64,000 bases of DNA from an uncultured Prevotellaceae bacterium (GCA_949295905.1 CASFNA010000023.1:215385-279384), one strand, 5' to 3'; counted from the first letter of the stretch, positions 16,523 to 26,612 are shown. The notes: generated by a model not told the origin, from the sequence alone. Numbers and translations: made by a program.

Positions 16523-17875
16523 TCAAGACATGACACATGTGATTTTCAACACAGCATCTGTCGTATCGATTATACGGAACCTGTCATCAGGCCTTTGATT
16601 GACAAGCCAAACTATCCTACCAAGCGCATCTGCAACAACCAGCTGACGTTGCTTGTCAAAAAGATTAAATTTCCTGTCCGTAAGATAATCGCTTACAAGT
16701 TTCGAGCCCTTCATACCGAATGGAACAAAACGGTCGCCGGCCTCAACCGTCCTGACCGTCAACGGAAACTTCACGGCGGAAGCATCGGCAAAACAAAAGC
16801 ATTTGTCAGCAGAAACCTTAAAACCCGAATCTCGCTCAACACGCTCAAACCGTAATTTCATGCTGTCATCATACACATAAACACCGCATTCGGACACCAA
16901 CATCGGCCTGCGTCCGTGTTCGGCCAAAGGCTCCACAACAATACAGTCACGGTCAATAAGCAGCCTATGCGTAGATGAAATAAAAACACGTCCGGGGCCG
17001 GTGCTTGCCGACGCATATATTTGCTCTACCTGTGAGGGGACGAAAGAATAGCCTTTCAACAACCTGAAAAGCACATACTCTGGTGCAGGTCCTGTCATAA
17101 GCCTGTCCGTATGAATCACAACCGCTCCTTTGGCCTTCTCCTCTACTGACACGGAAGCCACGCCGCCAACCACATCGTCCAAAGCATCGGCTACATCGGC
17201 TATACGCGATGCAGTCTTGGCAATGCTGTCGCTGACCGACGGATTGATTTCTTTCATCAATGGAAGAATGTCAAGACGTATCTTATTTCGCACCACATCG
17301 TCTACAAGATTTGTACTATCAGTTACAAAATCCTGCCCTGCTTCAGCCAATGCTGCCTCTATCTCATGCCTTGTCACACAAAGCAAAGGACGCACTATAC
17401 CGCCGTTCTTTGGCTTTATCCCGGTAAGCCCGTGTATGCCCGTGCCCCTTATAAGGTTAAGCAGCACCGTTTCTACAGAATCATCCTGATGGTGTGCTAC
17501 GCATACTGCCGACGCGCCGATATCTTCGGCCAACCGCTTAAAATAAGCGTAACGCAAATGGCGTGCAGCCATCTCGATGCTAATTTTGCGCAATCTGGCA
17601 AAACCTTCCGTGTCAAAATGTGTCACATGAAACTCTATCCCGTTGCTCTCGCAGAAGCAACGGCAAAAAAGTTCGTCACGGTCTGACTCGTCACCACGTA
17701 GGTGAAAGTTACAATGGGCGGCTTCAATATCATAGCCAAGCTCACGCAATGCCAATGACAACGCCACGCTGTCAGCCCCACCAGACAGTGCTACAAGGTA
17801 CTTCCCATTACATTCCATCAATTTATGGGATGCAATGAACTTCGATACTTTCTGTAAAAAACGCTTATTCAACAT
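16523..17875 (-). CDS. tilS: tRNA(Ile)-lysidine synthase
   Basis: Converts C34 of tRNA-Ile2 to lysidine so that it reads AUA. The PP-loop SGGADSVALSLAL is near residues 30-42, followed by AAHCNFHLRGDESDRDE, VCVAHHQDDSVETVLLNLIRGTG and the C-terminal substrate-binding domain (VEAGDRFVPFGMKGSKLVSDYL). The start at MLNKRFLQKV gives 450 aa. It overlaps the end of the methyltransferase gene by 11 bases. A longer frame running 43 codons further upstream is not family-like. Confidence 0.93.
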   Translation of the reverse strand: MLNKRFLQKVSKFIASHKLMECNGKYLVALSGGADSVALSLALRELGYDIEAAHCNFHLRGDESDRDELFCRCFCESNGIEFHVTHFDTEGFARLRKISIEMAARHLRYAYFKRLAEDIGASAVCVAHHQDDSVETVLLNLIRGTGIHGLTGIKPKNGGIVRPLLCVTRHEIEAALAEAGQDFVTDSTNLVDDVVRNKIRLDILPLMKEINPSVSDSIAKTASRIADVADALDDVVGGVASVSVEEKAKGAVVIHTDRLMTGPAPEYVLFRLLKGYSFVPSQVEQIYASASTGPGRVFISSTHRLLIDRDCIVVEPLAEHGRRPMLVSECGVYVYDDSMKLRFERVERDSGFKVSADKCFCFADASAVKFPLTVRTVEAGDRFVPFGMKGSKLVSDYLTDRKFNLFDKQRQLVVADALGRIVWLVNQRPDDRFRIIDTTDAVLKITCVMS

Positions 17876-19046
17876 ACAGCACCAAGCCTTTGAGGTATTC
17901 TCCCTCCGGATGATATATGTTGATTGGATGGTCAGCGGGCTGATGGAGCTGATGCAATATACGGACATTACGCTTTGCCAAAGCTGCCGCGGTAAAGACC
18001 GCATTGCGGAAATTATCCTTCGTCACAACCTGACTGCAACTGAAAGTAAACAATATTCCACCGCTTTTAATACGCTCCAAAGCCTTGACGTTAAGCCTGG
18101 TATAGCCCTTCAACGCATTATGCAATGCCGCCCTATGCTTTGCAAAGGCAGGAGGGTCAAGTATAATAAGGTCATATTTTCCATCGGCAGAATCAAGAAA
18201 CTTGAACGCATCCTCACAAAACGCCTCATGGCGGCTGTCTCCGGGGAAATTCAACTCGACATTGGCATTCGTCAATTCAATGGCCTTCGCACTGCTGTCT
18301 ACAGAATGTACCAGCCTGGCATTGCCACGCATGGCATAAAAAGAAAATCCGCCAGTATAGCAAAACATATTCAACACCGTCTTGTCCTTTGCATAACGCT
18401 CAAGCAATAAGCGGTTTTCGCGTTGGTCTACAAAGAAGCCCGTCTTCTGTCCTTTCAGCCAGTCAACATGAAACTTCAGTCCGTTTTCAACGGCTACATT
18501 GTCATCACAACCTCCGTAAATAAAGCCGTTTTCCTGTCCTAAACCGGCCTTGTAAGGCAGCGTTGTCTCGCTTTTATAGTAAACGTGCTTTATCCTGTCA
18601 CCCATTACATCAACAAGCGCACGCGCAATCTCATTCCGGCACACGTGCATACCTACGCTATGGGCCTGCATCACGGCTGTCTTGCCATAACAGTCAACGA
18701 CCAATCCTGGCAGATTGTCGCCCTCGCCGTGCACAAGACGGTACGTATTATTGTCCGGATTATCTGCTATGCCTATATTTTGGCGCATGGTTAAAGCCGA
18801 GGATAAACGCTTGCGCCAAAAGTTCACGTCTATATCAACATCTTCAAAAGAAAGCACACGCACTGCGATGCTTCCGATTTGGAAATGGCCTATGGCAATG
18901 AATTCACCACCTGCCGTGATGACACGCACGGTCTCGCCTTCTTCTATATTCTCATCCAGATGGCTTATCGCCCCTGAAAACACCCATGGATGAAAACGTT
19001 TCAGACTGTCTTCTTTACCCTTTTTCAGATATATGTTCTTGTACAT
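17865..19046 (-). CDS. rlmI: class I rRNA large-subunit methyltransferase, RlmI family
   Basis: SAM-dependent methyltransferase expected to modify a cytosine (m5C1962 in E. coli) of 23S rRNA. The N-terminal PUA domain (LKKGKEDSLKRFHPWVFSGA...GEFIAIGHFQ) is followed by an EEHD-like linker and a Rossmann domain with VLNMFCYTGGFSFYAM (SAM binding) and LIILDPPAFAKHRAAL (the DPPxF catalytic motif). Cys in TFSCSQVV is the likely nucleophile. 393 aa is typical. It lies in an operon with the exonuclease (4-base gap) and tilS. Confidence 0.9.
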   Translation of the reverse strand: MYKNIYLKKGKEDSLKRFHPWVFSGAISHLDENIEEGETVRVITAGGEFIAIGHFQIGSIAVRVLSFEDVDIDVNFWRKRLSSALTMRQNIGIADNPDNNTYRLVHGEGDNLPGLVVDCYGKTAVMQAHSVGMHVCRNEIARALVDVMGDRIKHVYYKSETTLPYKAGLGQENGFIYGGCDDNVAVENGLKFHVDWLKGQKTGFFVDQRENRLLLERYAKDKTVLNMFCYTGGFSFYAMRGNARLVHSVDSSAKAIELTNANVELNFPGDSRHEAFCEDAFKFLDSADGKYDLIILDPPAFAKHRAALHNALKGYTRLNVKALERIKSGGILFTFSCSQVVTKDNFRNAVFTAAALAKRNVRILHQLHQPADHPINIYHPEGEYLKGLVLYVE

Positions 19047-19050
19047 GTCG

Positions 19051-19680
19051 TCAGTTCTTTTGTTCGTCTATCTTTATAAGTTGGTAATCACCTGTTTCTT
19101 CGAGGCGGCATAGTTCCTCGTAAATATTTATGCAAGCCCATGCGTCTGTGGCCGCATACAGCTTTTGGCTGTCGCTAAGCACATCAGACTCCCAGTTACT
19201 CAAACGCACTGACTTACTTATTTTCTGATGAAAGAAGTTTGCATAGAGCTTCTGCAAACTCAAATCCTCGACACCAAGTTCGCCTACATGTTTCTGCAAG
19301 TCAATGAACTTGCCCGGAACAAAGTCGGCACGCTTATGCAATGAGTTCATATCATCATGCAAAGACAGCCCCACCTTGGTCACACTTACATCTTCAAGTA
19401 GACGTATTATAGCCGGAGTCATTCCTGTTAGGTTCAAACGGAAAAGGAAACAAGTGTCATGTGTTGACACTTGCAACAATGCAACTTCGTGCGAACGTCC
19501 CTTCTTAAATGAAGGCTTCGTCTCCGTATCCACACCAAGAATTTCTTGAGAAAGCAAATACCCGACAGCCTTCTCTGCTTCAGCTGCGGTATTTACAACT
19601 ATTATCCTGCCGTCAAAAACGGCCCTCGGAAGCTCTTGGATATTATGTTTGTCAAATTTGCTATATATAATCTTTCCCAT
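19051..19680 (-). CDS. 3'-5' exonuclease, DEDDy family (RNase D-like)
   Basis: A 209-aa single-domain exonuclease. Exo I is LGVDTETKPSF, Exo II is SLHDDMNSLHK and Exo III is LYAATDAWACI with the Y-x3-D spacing of DEDDy enzymes. It lacks the HRDC domains of true RNase D, so the substrate (RNA or DNA) cannot be told from sequence. First gene of the exonuclease-RlmI-TilS unit. Confidence 0.88.
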   Translation of the reverse strand: MGKIIYSKFDKHNIQELPRAVFDGRIIVVNTAAEAEKAVGYLLSQEILGVDTETKPSFKKGRSHEVALLQVSTHDTCFLFRLNLTGMTPAIIRLLEDVSVTKVGLSLHDDMNSLHKRADFVPGKFIDLQKHVGELGVEDLSLQKLYANFFHQKISKSVRLSNWESDVLSDSQKLYAATDAWACINIYEELCRLEETGDYQLIKIDEQKN

Positions 19681-19723
19681 AATAAAAAGCCCAAAGAAGT
19701 CAACATGACTTCATAAGCAGCGT

Positions 19724-19731
19724 GCAAAAAT
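19724..19731 (-). promoter_or_regulatory. -7 box for exonuclease-rlmI-tilS
   Basis: Minus strand reads TATTTTTG, 44 bases upstream of the exonuclease start. It faces away from the ftsK promoter element 46 bases to the right, forming a compact divergent promoter pair. Confidence 0.45.
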
Positions 19732-19776
19732 ATAAAAAAAAGGCGACTTATATAGCCAAGTCTGACTTTTTTCGAT

Positions 19777-19784
19777 TACTTTTG
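19777..19784 (+). promoter_or_regulatory. -7 box for ftsK
   Basis: TACTTTTG (TAnnTTTG) lies 25 bases upstream of the ftsK ATG. No clear -33 TTTG at the right distance was seen. Confidence 0.5.
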
Positions 19785-19809
19785 CAAATAAAACTTCGAA
19801 AATACACCC

Positions 19810-22230
19810 ATGGGTAAGAATAAAAAAATACGTTCCGATAAATCATTCAGCGAAGTTATCGGCATGAAAGCCATACTCAAAAACGACATTCTAAACTTCA
19901 TACTCGGCATTGTATTAATACTATTGGCCATTTATACTATAATCGCATTCATCTCGTTTTTCTCAACCGGAGAATACGACCAAAGTATAATATTGGACCA
20001 TAGTCCACAAGAAATACTTAACAAGAACAAGGAATTCAAAAACAGTTGTGGCTCCTTTGGCGCATTCGTTTCATACTTTTTCATCTCAAGATGCTTCGGA
20101 CTTTCCGCCTTCATTGTACCCATATTCATGGGGATGACTGGGTTGAGACTCGTCAAGGCATACAAAATAAATCTGTTAAAGTGGTTTATTTGCCTTATGG
20201 TTGCAATGATATGGTTCTCAATAATGGCCGCCAAAATACTAACGCCTATTATGGGAAGCAAGATATTCAATCCTGGTGGAGACCATGGCTTATATTGCAG
20301 CCAATGGCTTGAAAACATTATAGGCGTGTATGGCCTTATGGCCGTATTGTTGCTTACGGCAATCATATTCCTTACTTATATAAGCAAAGAAACCGTTAAT
20401 GTAGTGCGTAAAATGCTAAATCCAATAGGTACACTTACAAGAAAAGTAAAATTTGGATTTACAAACATGCCGGACAAATCACAGCAAGACAACAACACGA
20501 TAAATACACTTGACGACCCTACTACGTTTGATGACCCAGAACCACAGAGGGTTGTTTTTACTCCCAATGAAAACAAAAGCGAAACAAATGAAACAAATGT
20601 AAACGTAGAAAGCAGCAAAGACGAACCTCAACAGGAAATAATCATAAAAAAAACAAACAACGAGACAAAGGCCGATTCAAAAGACGTGTCCGGGCAAAAA
20701 GACTTGTCTGTACCAATCGACCCACGCGAACCGTGGATTAAATACAAATATCCCACACTCGACTTGCTTAAGAAATACGAAAATGACGGCAAGCCTTATA
20801 TCGACATGAAGGAGCAGACCGCCAACAAAAACCGTATCGTAGAGGTGCTCAATAGCTTTGGAGTGCAAATTAAGACGATAATGGCAACCGTAGGGCCGAC
20901 CATAACATTATATGAAATAACTCCTGCCGAAGGTGTCAAAATATCGAAAATAAGAAATCTCGAAGATGATATTGCCTTAAGTCTTGCCGCACTTGGCATA
21001 CGAATAATCGCACCAATACCAGGTAAAGGAACAATAGGCATCGAGGTGCCCAATAAAAAACAGAACATCGTCTCAATGGAAAGCATACTCAACTCAAAGC
21101 GTTTCCAAGAGACTGCTATGGATTTGCCTATAGCCATAGGCAAGACCATAACCAATGAAATATTCATGGTTGACCTGGCTAAACTGCCACACTTATTGGT
21201 TGCGGGTGCTACCGGCCAAGGTAAGTCGGTCGGCCTGAATGCCATTATTACATCACTGCTTTACAAGAAACATCCCAACGAACTGAAACTTGTACTGATA
21301 GACCCTAAGAAAGTTGAGTTCAGTGTATATGCCCCGATAGCGCAACACTTCATGGCCAAAGTGCCAGACGACAATGAAGAACCCATAATAACTGATGTTA
21401 CAAAAGTTATCAGGACACTGAACAGTTTGTGCAAACTGATGGATTCAAGATATGACATGCTGAAACTTGCCGGCGCAAGAAACATCAAGGAATATAATAA
21501 AAAATACATAAACCATCAGCTTAAGCTGACCGACGGACACGAATACATGCCTTACGTTGTCGTTGTAATCGACGAGTTTGGCGATTTGATAATGACCGCC
21601 GGCAAGGAAATAGAACTGCCAATTGCGCGCATCGCCCAACTGGCACGCGCCGTTGGAATACACATGGTAATTGCGACACAAAGGCCGACTACATCCATAA
21701 TAACAGGAAACATCAAGGCTAACTTCCCCGGACGAATGGCGTTCAGGGTCAGTGCGATGATTGACTCAAGGACAATCCTTGACCGTCCTGGGGCAAACCA
21801 ACTGATAGGCCGCGGAGACTTGTTATTCCTCAACGGCAACGAACCGGTCAGAGTTCAGTGTGCATTCATAGATACACCCGAAATAGAAAGGATAAACCAA
21901 TATATTGCCGAGCAACCCGGACCGCTCGAACCTATGGAGTTGCCAGAACCTGCATCTGACGAAGGAGGAGACATTGGTGGCGGCAACCTTGAGGTCCACA
22001 ATATAGACCCATTGTTTGAAGAGGCCGCCCGTACCATCGTACTTAGCCAACAAGGCTCAACAAGCATGATACAACGCCGCTTCTCCATTGGATACAATAG
22101 AGCCGGAAGACTAATGGACCAGCTTGAAAAAGCAGGTATTGTTGGAGCCGCACAAGGCAGTAAGCCTCGTGAAGTGCTGATTCAAGACGAAAACAGTCTT
22201 GAAACTTTACTTTCACAACTGAAACGATAA
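19810..22230 (+). CDS. ftsK: DNA translocase FtsK
   Basis: Septum-anchored DNA pump that clears the chromosome from the closing septum and supports dimer resolution. The N-terminal region has about four transmembrane helices (residues 22-205). A low-complexity Asn/Glu/Lys-rich linker (about 215-300) follows. The RecA-like motor has GATGQGKSVGLNAI (Walker A, near 460) and VVVVIDEFGDLIM (Walker B). A C-terminal gamma winged-helix domain (STSMIQRRFSIGYNRAGRLMD) reads KOPS-type sequences. 806 aa with a short linker is typical of Bacteroidetes. Confidence 0.96.
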   Translation: MGKNKKIRSDKSFSEVIGMKAILKNDILNFILGIVLILLAIYTIIAFISFFSTGEYDQSIILDHSPQEILNKNKEFKNSCGSFGAFVSYFFISRCFGLSAFIVPIFMGMTGLRLVKAYKINLLKWFICLMVAMIWFSIMAAKILTPIMGSKIFNPGGDHGLYCSQWLENIIGVYGLMAVLLLTAIIFLTYISKETVNVVRKMLNPIGTLTRKVKFGFTNMPDKSQQDNNTINTLDDPTTFDDPEPQRVVFTPNENKSETNETNVNVESSKDEPQQEIIIKKTNNETKADSKDVSGQKDLSVPIDPREPWIKYKYPTLDLLKKYENDGKPYIDMKEQTANKNRIVEVLNSFGVQIKTIMATVGPTITLYEITPAEGVKISKIRNLEDDIALSLAALGIRIIAPIPGKGTIGIEVPNKKQNIVSMESILNSKRFQETAMDLPIAIGKTITNEIFMVDLAKLPHLLVAGATGQGKSVGLNAIITSLLYKKHPNELKLVLIDPKKVEFSVYAPIAQHFMAKVPDDNEEPIITDVTKVIRTLNSLCKLMDSRYDMLKLAGARNIKEYNKKYINHQLKLTDGHEYMPYVVVVIDEFGDLIMTAGKEIELPIARIAQLARAVGIHMVIATQRPTTSIITGNIKANFPGRMAFRVSAMIDSRTILDRPGANQLIGRGDLLFLNGNEPVRVQCAFIDTPEIERINQYIAEQPGPLEPMELPEPASDEGGDIGGGNLEVHNIDPLFEEAARTIVLSQQGSTSMIQRRFSIGYNRAGRLMDQLEKAGIVGAAQGSKPREVLIQDENSLETLLSQLKR

Positions 22231-22262
22231 CATTAAAAAACAAAAAGCAAAACATTATAGAT

Positions 22263-22868
22263 ATGAAAAAATTATCACTGGTACTGCTCATACTTATAAT
22301 AACAACCGTTGGCATTAATGCACAGAATTCCGTGCAAGCCCGTAAGATACTTGACAAGACGGCATCAATCATCGGTAACAAGAACGGCGCAAGTGCCAAT
22401 TTCAGCGTAAGCGGGAAATACGGAAATTCATCCGGAACAATTGCAATCAAGGGCAACAAATTCAACGCGCGTACCCAACAAGCAATAGTATGGTTTGACG
22501 GAAAGACGCAATGGACATACATGAAAAGCAGCCAGGAAGTGAATATCAGCACACCTACTGAAGCACAACAGCAATCGATGAATCCGTATAAATTCATAAA
22601 CATTTATAAAAACGGCTTCAGGCTCAGCATGAAAAACGTTTCAGGCGGATGGCAAATACATCTTTACGCAACAAACCAAAAGCGCACCATCAAGGAAATG
22701 TATATAACAATAGGGCGAAACTATCTGCCGCAGACTATAAAAATGCGTCAAAGCAACGGATGGACGACGATAAAAGTCTCAAACTTCAAAGCCAAGAAGC
22801 TATCAGACTCAACGTTCCGTTTCAATTCAAAAGATTTCCCCAACGCAGAAGTCGTAGACCTAAGATAA
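22263..22868 (+). CDS. LolA-like outer-membrane lipoprotein carrier
   Basis: A 201-aa periplasmic protein. The signal peptide is MKKLSLVLLILIITTVGINA, and a LolA/LolB-type open beta-barrel follows (ANFSVSGKYGNSSGTIAIKGNKF, IVWFDGKTQWTYMKSSQEVNIS). It is expected to carry lipoproteins across the periplasm. It follows ftsK by 32 bases, an arrangement seen in relatives. Confidence 0.82.
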   Translation: MKKLSLVLLILIITTVGINAQNSVQARKILDKTASIIGNKNGASANFSVSGKYGNSSGTIAIKGNKFNARTQQAIVWFDGKTQWTYMKSSQEVNISTPTEAQQQSMNPYKFINIYKNGFRLSMKNVSGGWQIHLYATNQKRTIKEMYITIGRNYLPQTIKMRQSNGWTTIKVSNFKAKKLSDSTFRFNSKDFPNAEVVDLR

Positions 22869-22913
22869 AATTGAATATACGGTCATATAACCGTAAATAA
22901 CAACAACGATAAC

Positions 22914-24413
22914 ATGAACAAGCTGCAATTGTTCCGCACTTTGCGCCACCATATAAAACTGGCAACGAAGCGAAGCGTGGCATACGAGCAAAACAAGACG
23001 GCTAAGGTGCTGCTATATATCGGTGGCGCATTCGTAATACTCTACCTTTTTTTCATCGCAATCATGTTGGCTCTTTTGGCCAACACATCAAGTTCGATGA
23101 CACCATACGAATTCATTTTCGGCCTGATGCCGTTTTTCCTTGCCGTCGATTTCCTATTCAGGTTCATCAGCCAGCAGACCCCCGTACAGCTCATTAAACC
23201 ATACTCGCTACTGCCTATACCTAAATATACATGCGTCGAGATGTTTGTCCTGTCAAGCATCGTCACACCCAACAACCTTGTATGGACGGCCATCACAATA
23301 CCATACGTGCTGATGACAACACTCTTCAGCGACGGCCTGGCCGCATCGTTGGGCATTATCATATCTTTTCAAGTTATGGTGACGGTCAACAGTCAATGGT
23401 ACATGCTTGTAAGGACGCTCATAAACCAAAGCCTGAAATGGTGGATACTACCAATCATCGTGTATGCCGCCGTATTCTCACCTATTTATATTGACGACTT
23501 TGAGGCATTGTTCGACATATATTCCGCGCTTGGCAGAGGCTTCACATTCTGGAATCCATTGTATTACCTGCCACTGCTACTATTGCTATGGGCGTTCGTA
23601 GAGGTGAACAAACGGCTGCAATACCATTTCACATATATCGAAAACGCCAATGTCGGTGATGCAAAGATGAAAAGCGTGACGGAGTTCCGTATGTTCGACA
23701 AATACGGACAGACCGGAGAATACATCAAGCTTGAAGTGAAAAGCCTGATACGCAACAAAAACATGCGCAAGTCGTTTTTATTCAGCACTATCTTTGCAGT
23801 ATTCCTAAGCCTTGTCGTTTCATTTACAGACCTTTACCAAGACGATTTTTCCAAAATATTCTGGGTTGCCTATGTATTCCTGCTTTACGGTGCGAACACG
23901 CTCATAAAGATAATGTGTGCGGAGGGCAATTATATAGACTGCCTTGCCATACACAAGGAGAACATCATGCAACTGCTAAAAGCCAAGTATTACTTTTACA
24001 GCTCGATGCTCGTACTGCCCATGCTGCTTATGCTGCCAACTGTGTTTACCGGCAAGCACAGCCTGTTGGCATTGTTATCGATGATGTGCTTCACGGCCGG
24101 CCCAGTGTATTGCCTTTTCATGCAAATGGCTGTATATAACAGGCAGACAATGCCGCTAAACACAAAATTCATAAGCAAGGGCAACATGGAAAACAACTAT
24201 TTCCAGATGGTAGCACTCATCGTGGCAATGTTCCTGCCCGTAGTCGTCATCTCGTTACTTAGAACTTCCTTTACCGAAAACATAGCATACATCACGCTGC
24301 TGATTGCCGGCATAGCATTCATGGTTGCCCACAACCTATGGATAGCCAATATCTACAAACGCTTTATGAAACGTAGATACATCAACATCGAGAGCTTTAG
24401 GGCGACAAGGTAA
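22914..24413 (+). CDS. DUF5687 family multi-pass membrane protein
   Basis: A 499-aa integral membrane protein with roughly 10-12 hydrophobic segments and an exporter-permease-like layout. The N-terminal RTLRHHIKLATKRSVAYEQN and the first helix VLLYIGGAFVILYLFFIAIM are followed by a central cytoplasmic loop (YIENANVGDAKMKSVTEFRM, KSLIRNKNMRKS). DUF5687 proteins often neighbour an ABC ATPase, but no ATPase gene is present here on either side, so transport is only an inference. Confidence 0.78.
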   Translation: MNKLQLFRTLRHHIKLATKRSVAYEQNKTAKVLLYIGGAFVILYLFFIAIMLALLANTSSSMTPYEFIFGLMPFFLAVDFLFRFISQQTPVQLIKPYSLLPIPKYTCVEMFVLSSIVTPNNLVWTAITIPYVLMTTLFSDGLAASLGIIISFQVMVTVNSQWYMLVRTLINQSLKWWILPIIVYAAVFSPIYIDDFEALFDIYSALGRGFTFWNPLYYLPLLLLLWAFVEVNKRLQYHFTYIENANVGDAKMKSVTEFRMFDKYGQTGEYIKLEVKSLIRNKNMRKSFLFSTIFAVFLSLVVSFTDLYQDDFSKIFWVAYVFLLYGANTLIKIMCAEGNYIDCLAIHKENIMQLLKAKYYFYSSMLVLPMLLMLPTVFTGKHSLLALLSMMCFTAGPVYCLFMQMAVYNRQTMPLNTKFISKGNMENNYFQMVALIVAMFLPVVVISLLRTSFTENIAYITLLIAGIAFMVAHNLWIANIYKRFMKRRYINIESFRATR

Positions 24414-24490
24414 ACAAGACCGAATAAAACCTTAACAAAAATCCGTACGCATACGAACGGCTAATCTGAATTTTCCAATTGACGGCATTT

Positions 24491-24590
24491 TGGTTTGTAA
24501 AAGACAGTATTTTACATTATGAAAGGCGGCATTTCACAACCTGAAATGCCGCCTTTCATAAATCATTGGAAATCAAACTGATTGCAAGCC
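24491..24590. repeat. dispersed GC-core repeat with perfect hairpin, copy at 24.5 kb
   Basis: TTTGTAAAAGACAGTATTTT precedes a perfect 17-bp inverted repeat, ATGAAAGGCGGCATTTC (24519-24535) and GAAATGCCGCCTTTCAT (24543-24559), with a 7-base loop. AAATCATTGGAAATCAAA follows. It fills the gap between convergent genes and probably terminates both. Parts and order match the copies at 16.4 and 29.3 kb. Confidence 0.75.
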
Positions 24591-24614
24591 TGCCGTCTGC
24601 GGCATCGCAAACCG

Positions 24615-26612
24615 TTATTTGTCAAGGAACTCGTTGGAGCCTACCTTCAATGCAGGACCGAGGTGCATTGCGCCGGCCTCATACGGAAGCCACACCGACA
24701 TCTTTCCCTGTCCGCGGTTTGCCCATGCGTAATAAGGGATTAAATTAAGAACAGCGTCAGTTGTTACCAAACGTCCGTCGCCGTCATAAGCTACCTTTTG
24801 CACTCCCGCCGTTATCACATCGCCACCTCCCGGCGCTTTCCGGTCTGTCACGTCAAGCTTGGGATTGCGTGGCAATAATATAGAGAAAATGTCAAGTCCC
24901 TCATTGTCCGGCCATTCTGCACAGTATACCAACGGGCCTCGCTCTATGGCCAGCATTCCGCGGTCGGCCTCTACCTTGTCATTGGCAGCAACAAGGCGCG
25001 GAACCATGTCAAGTGATATAGTCACGACATCACCTTTCCTCCATTTACGGTTTATCGTGAAATATCCTTTGTCTATCGTGCTTTCAACAACCTTCCCGTT
25101 CACTTTTACAGTGTAATGCGTCTGCTTGTTATCGACAAAACGGTACAAATCGCTCGGCACGACATCACCGCGCACCCATCCCGGTATGCGTATTTTCATG
25201 GCAAAGTTACCACCGCCTTTGGCGATAGTCAACGCTATCTCGCCGTCAAAAGGATATTCGGTTTTCTGCATCAGCCCGACCTTGTTTTTACCGATGTTAA
25301 AATCCGAGGTACCTTCCATAAACAGGTTGACGTACAGGCTGTCATCCCGCGTAGCATAAACGTATCCTGGAACAGACGGCAAAAAGCGGCACAGATTTGA
25401 CGGACAGCAGGCACAGCCAAACCAAGGCTTGCGCTCGTATCCCCCGGCTGACTCTAACGGGTTGGGGTAAAAAAAGGCGTCGCCTTTGAGTGAAATGCCA
25501 GCCAATACGCCGTTATACAGCGAACGCTCAAGCACATCGTAATACTTTCCGTCACCATGGAAAAGGAACAGGCGATGGTTTACATACACATTGCCTATCG
25601 ACGCACATGTCTCACAATACGCAGTGGCATTAGGCAACTCGTAATTGGCACCAAAGCCCTCATTGCTTGCACGCGAGCCGATGCCGCCCGTAAGGTAAAG
25701 TTTCTTGCCCACGATATTGTCCCAAATCCTGTCAATAGCATGAATATATGCTGTATCGCCGGTTAAAGCCGCCACATCGGCCATACCCGAATACATATAA
25801 GTAGCACGCACGGCATGGCCGACAGCCTCATCCTGTGCGACGACAGGCTTATGCGCCTGGCTGTATTCATCCTTGCGCGAGGTACGCCCACGCATATCAA
25901 GGAAGAACTTTGCCTCGTCCAAATATTTCTTTTCTCCCGTCGCAAGATACAACTTTACCAAGGCCATTTCGGCAATCTGGTGTCCCGGCACGCGAACTAT
26001 CTGCCCTTCACCGGCCCCTATCGTCTTGCAAACATTATCGGCATAACGCATTGCTATATCCAGGAAGTTGCGCTTGCCTGTAGCCTGGTAATATGCCACA
26101 GCCCCTTCTATCATGTGGCCGAGATTGTACAGCTCATGGCTGCCGCCCTCTACGGCGTCCCATCGGTTGGCTCCGGCCCACGCGTGCGGATGCTTCGGGT
26201 TCATAGTGCGCGCCGTATAGAGATATCCGTCAGGCTCTTGTGCCCCGGCCACTATTACAAGAACACTGTCTATATAACGCTCCATGCGCTTGTCTGGATA
26301 TGTCTGGAGCAAATAACTTGCCCCCTCTATGGTTTTATATACGTCAGTATCGTCAAAAGGGAAACCGCCGACCTTGAACGTATCACACGGATGTTTGGCT
26401 TTCACGAAGTTGGCATAACGCCCTGACTCCTCACACTTTGAGAAAGCCAAAGGCACGGTAACGTCACGGCAAGCATCAAGCCTATGCTTCCAGAAACCTC
26501 CGCTGACATGCGTTGCGGTGAAAGGCACAGGCGTAACAGGATAGCCTGAATGCTGTGCACTGGCCGTAATACAGGCAAATGACAGCGCAAATAATGTCTT
26601 AATAGTTTTCAT
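24615..26612 (-). CDS. glycoside hydrolase family 127, beta-L-arabinofuranosidase-like
   Basis: A 665-aa exported enzyme that should release L-arabinofuranose from beta-linked arabino-oligosaccharides or related pectic side chains. The signal peptide is MKTIKTLFALSFACITASAQ. The zinc/cysteine active site of GH127 is visible: YCETCASIGN near residue 333 (Glu and Cys ligands) and FGCACCPSN near 400 (adjacent Cys pair containing the nucleophile). An (alpha/alpha)6 barrel and a C-terminal beta domain follow. The start is one base past the GH51 stop, so the pair is co-translated as an arabinan-processing unit. Confidence 0.92.
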   Translation of the reverse strand: MKTIKTLFALSFACITASAQHSGYPVTPVPFTATHVSGGFWKHRLDACRDVTVPLAFSKCEESGRYANFVKAKHPCDTFKVGGFPFDDTDVYKTIEGASYLLQTYPDKRMERYIDSVLVIVAGAQEPDGYLYTARTMNPKHPHAWAGANRWDAVEGGSHELYNLGHMIEGAVAYYQATGKRNFLDIAMRYADNVCKTIGAGEGQIVRVPGHQIAEMALVKLYLATGEKKYLDEAKFFLDMRGRTSRKDEYSQAHKPVVAQDEAVGHAVRATYMYSGMADVAALTGDTAYIHAIDRIWDNIVGKKLYLTGGIGSRASNEGFGANYELPNATAYCETCASIGNVYVNHRLFLFHGDGKYYDVLERSLYNGVLAGISLKGDAFFYPNPLESAGGYERKPWFGCACCPSNLCRFLPSVPGYVYATRDDSLYVNLFMEGTSDFNIGKNKVGLMQKTEYPFDGEIALTIAKGGGNFAMKIRIPGWVRGDVVPSDLYRFVDNKQTHYTVKVNGKVVESTIDKGYFTINRKWRKGDVVTISLDMVPRLVAANDKVEADRGMLAIERGPLVYCAEWPDNEGLDIFSILLPRNPKLDVTDRKAPGGGDVITAGVQKVAYDGDGRLVTTDAVLNLIPYYAWANRGQGKMSVWLPYEAGAMHLGPALKVGSNEFLDK

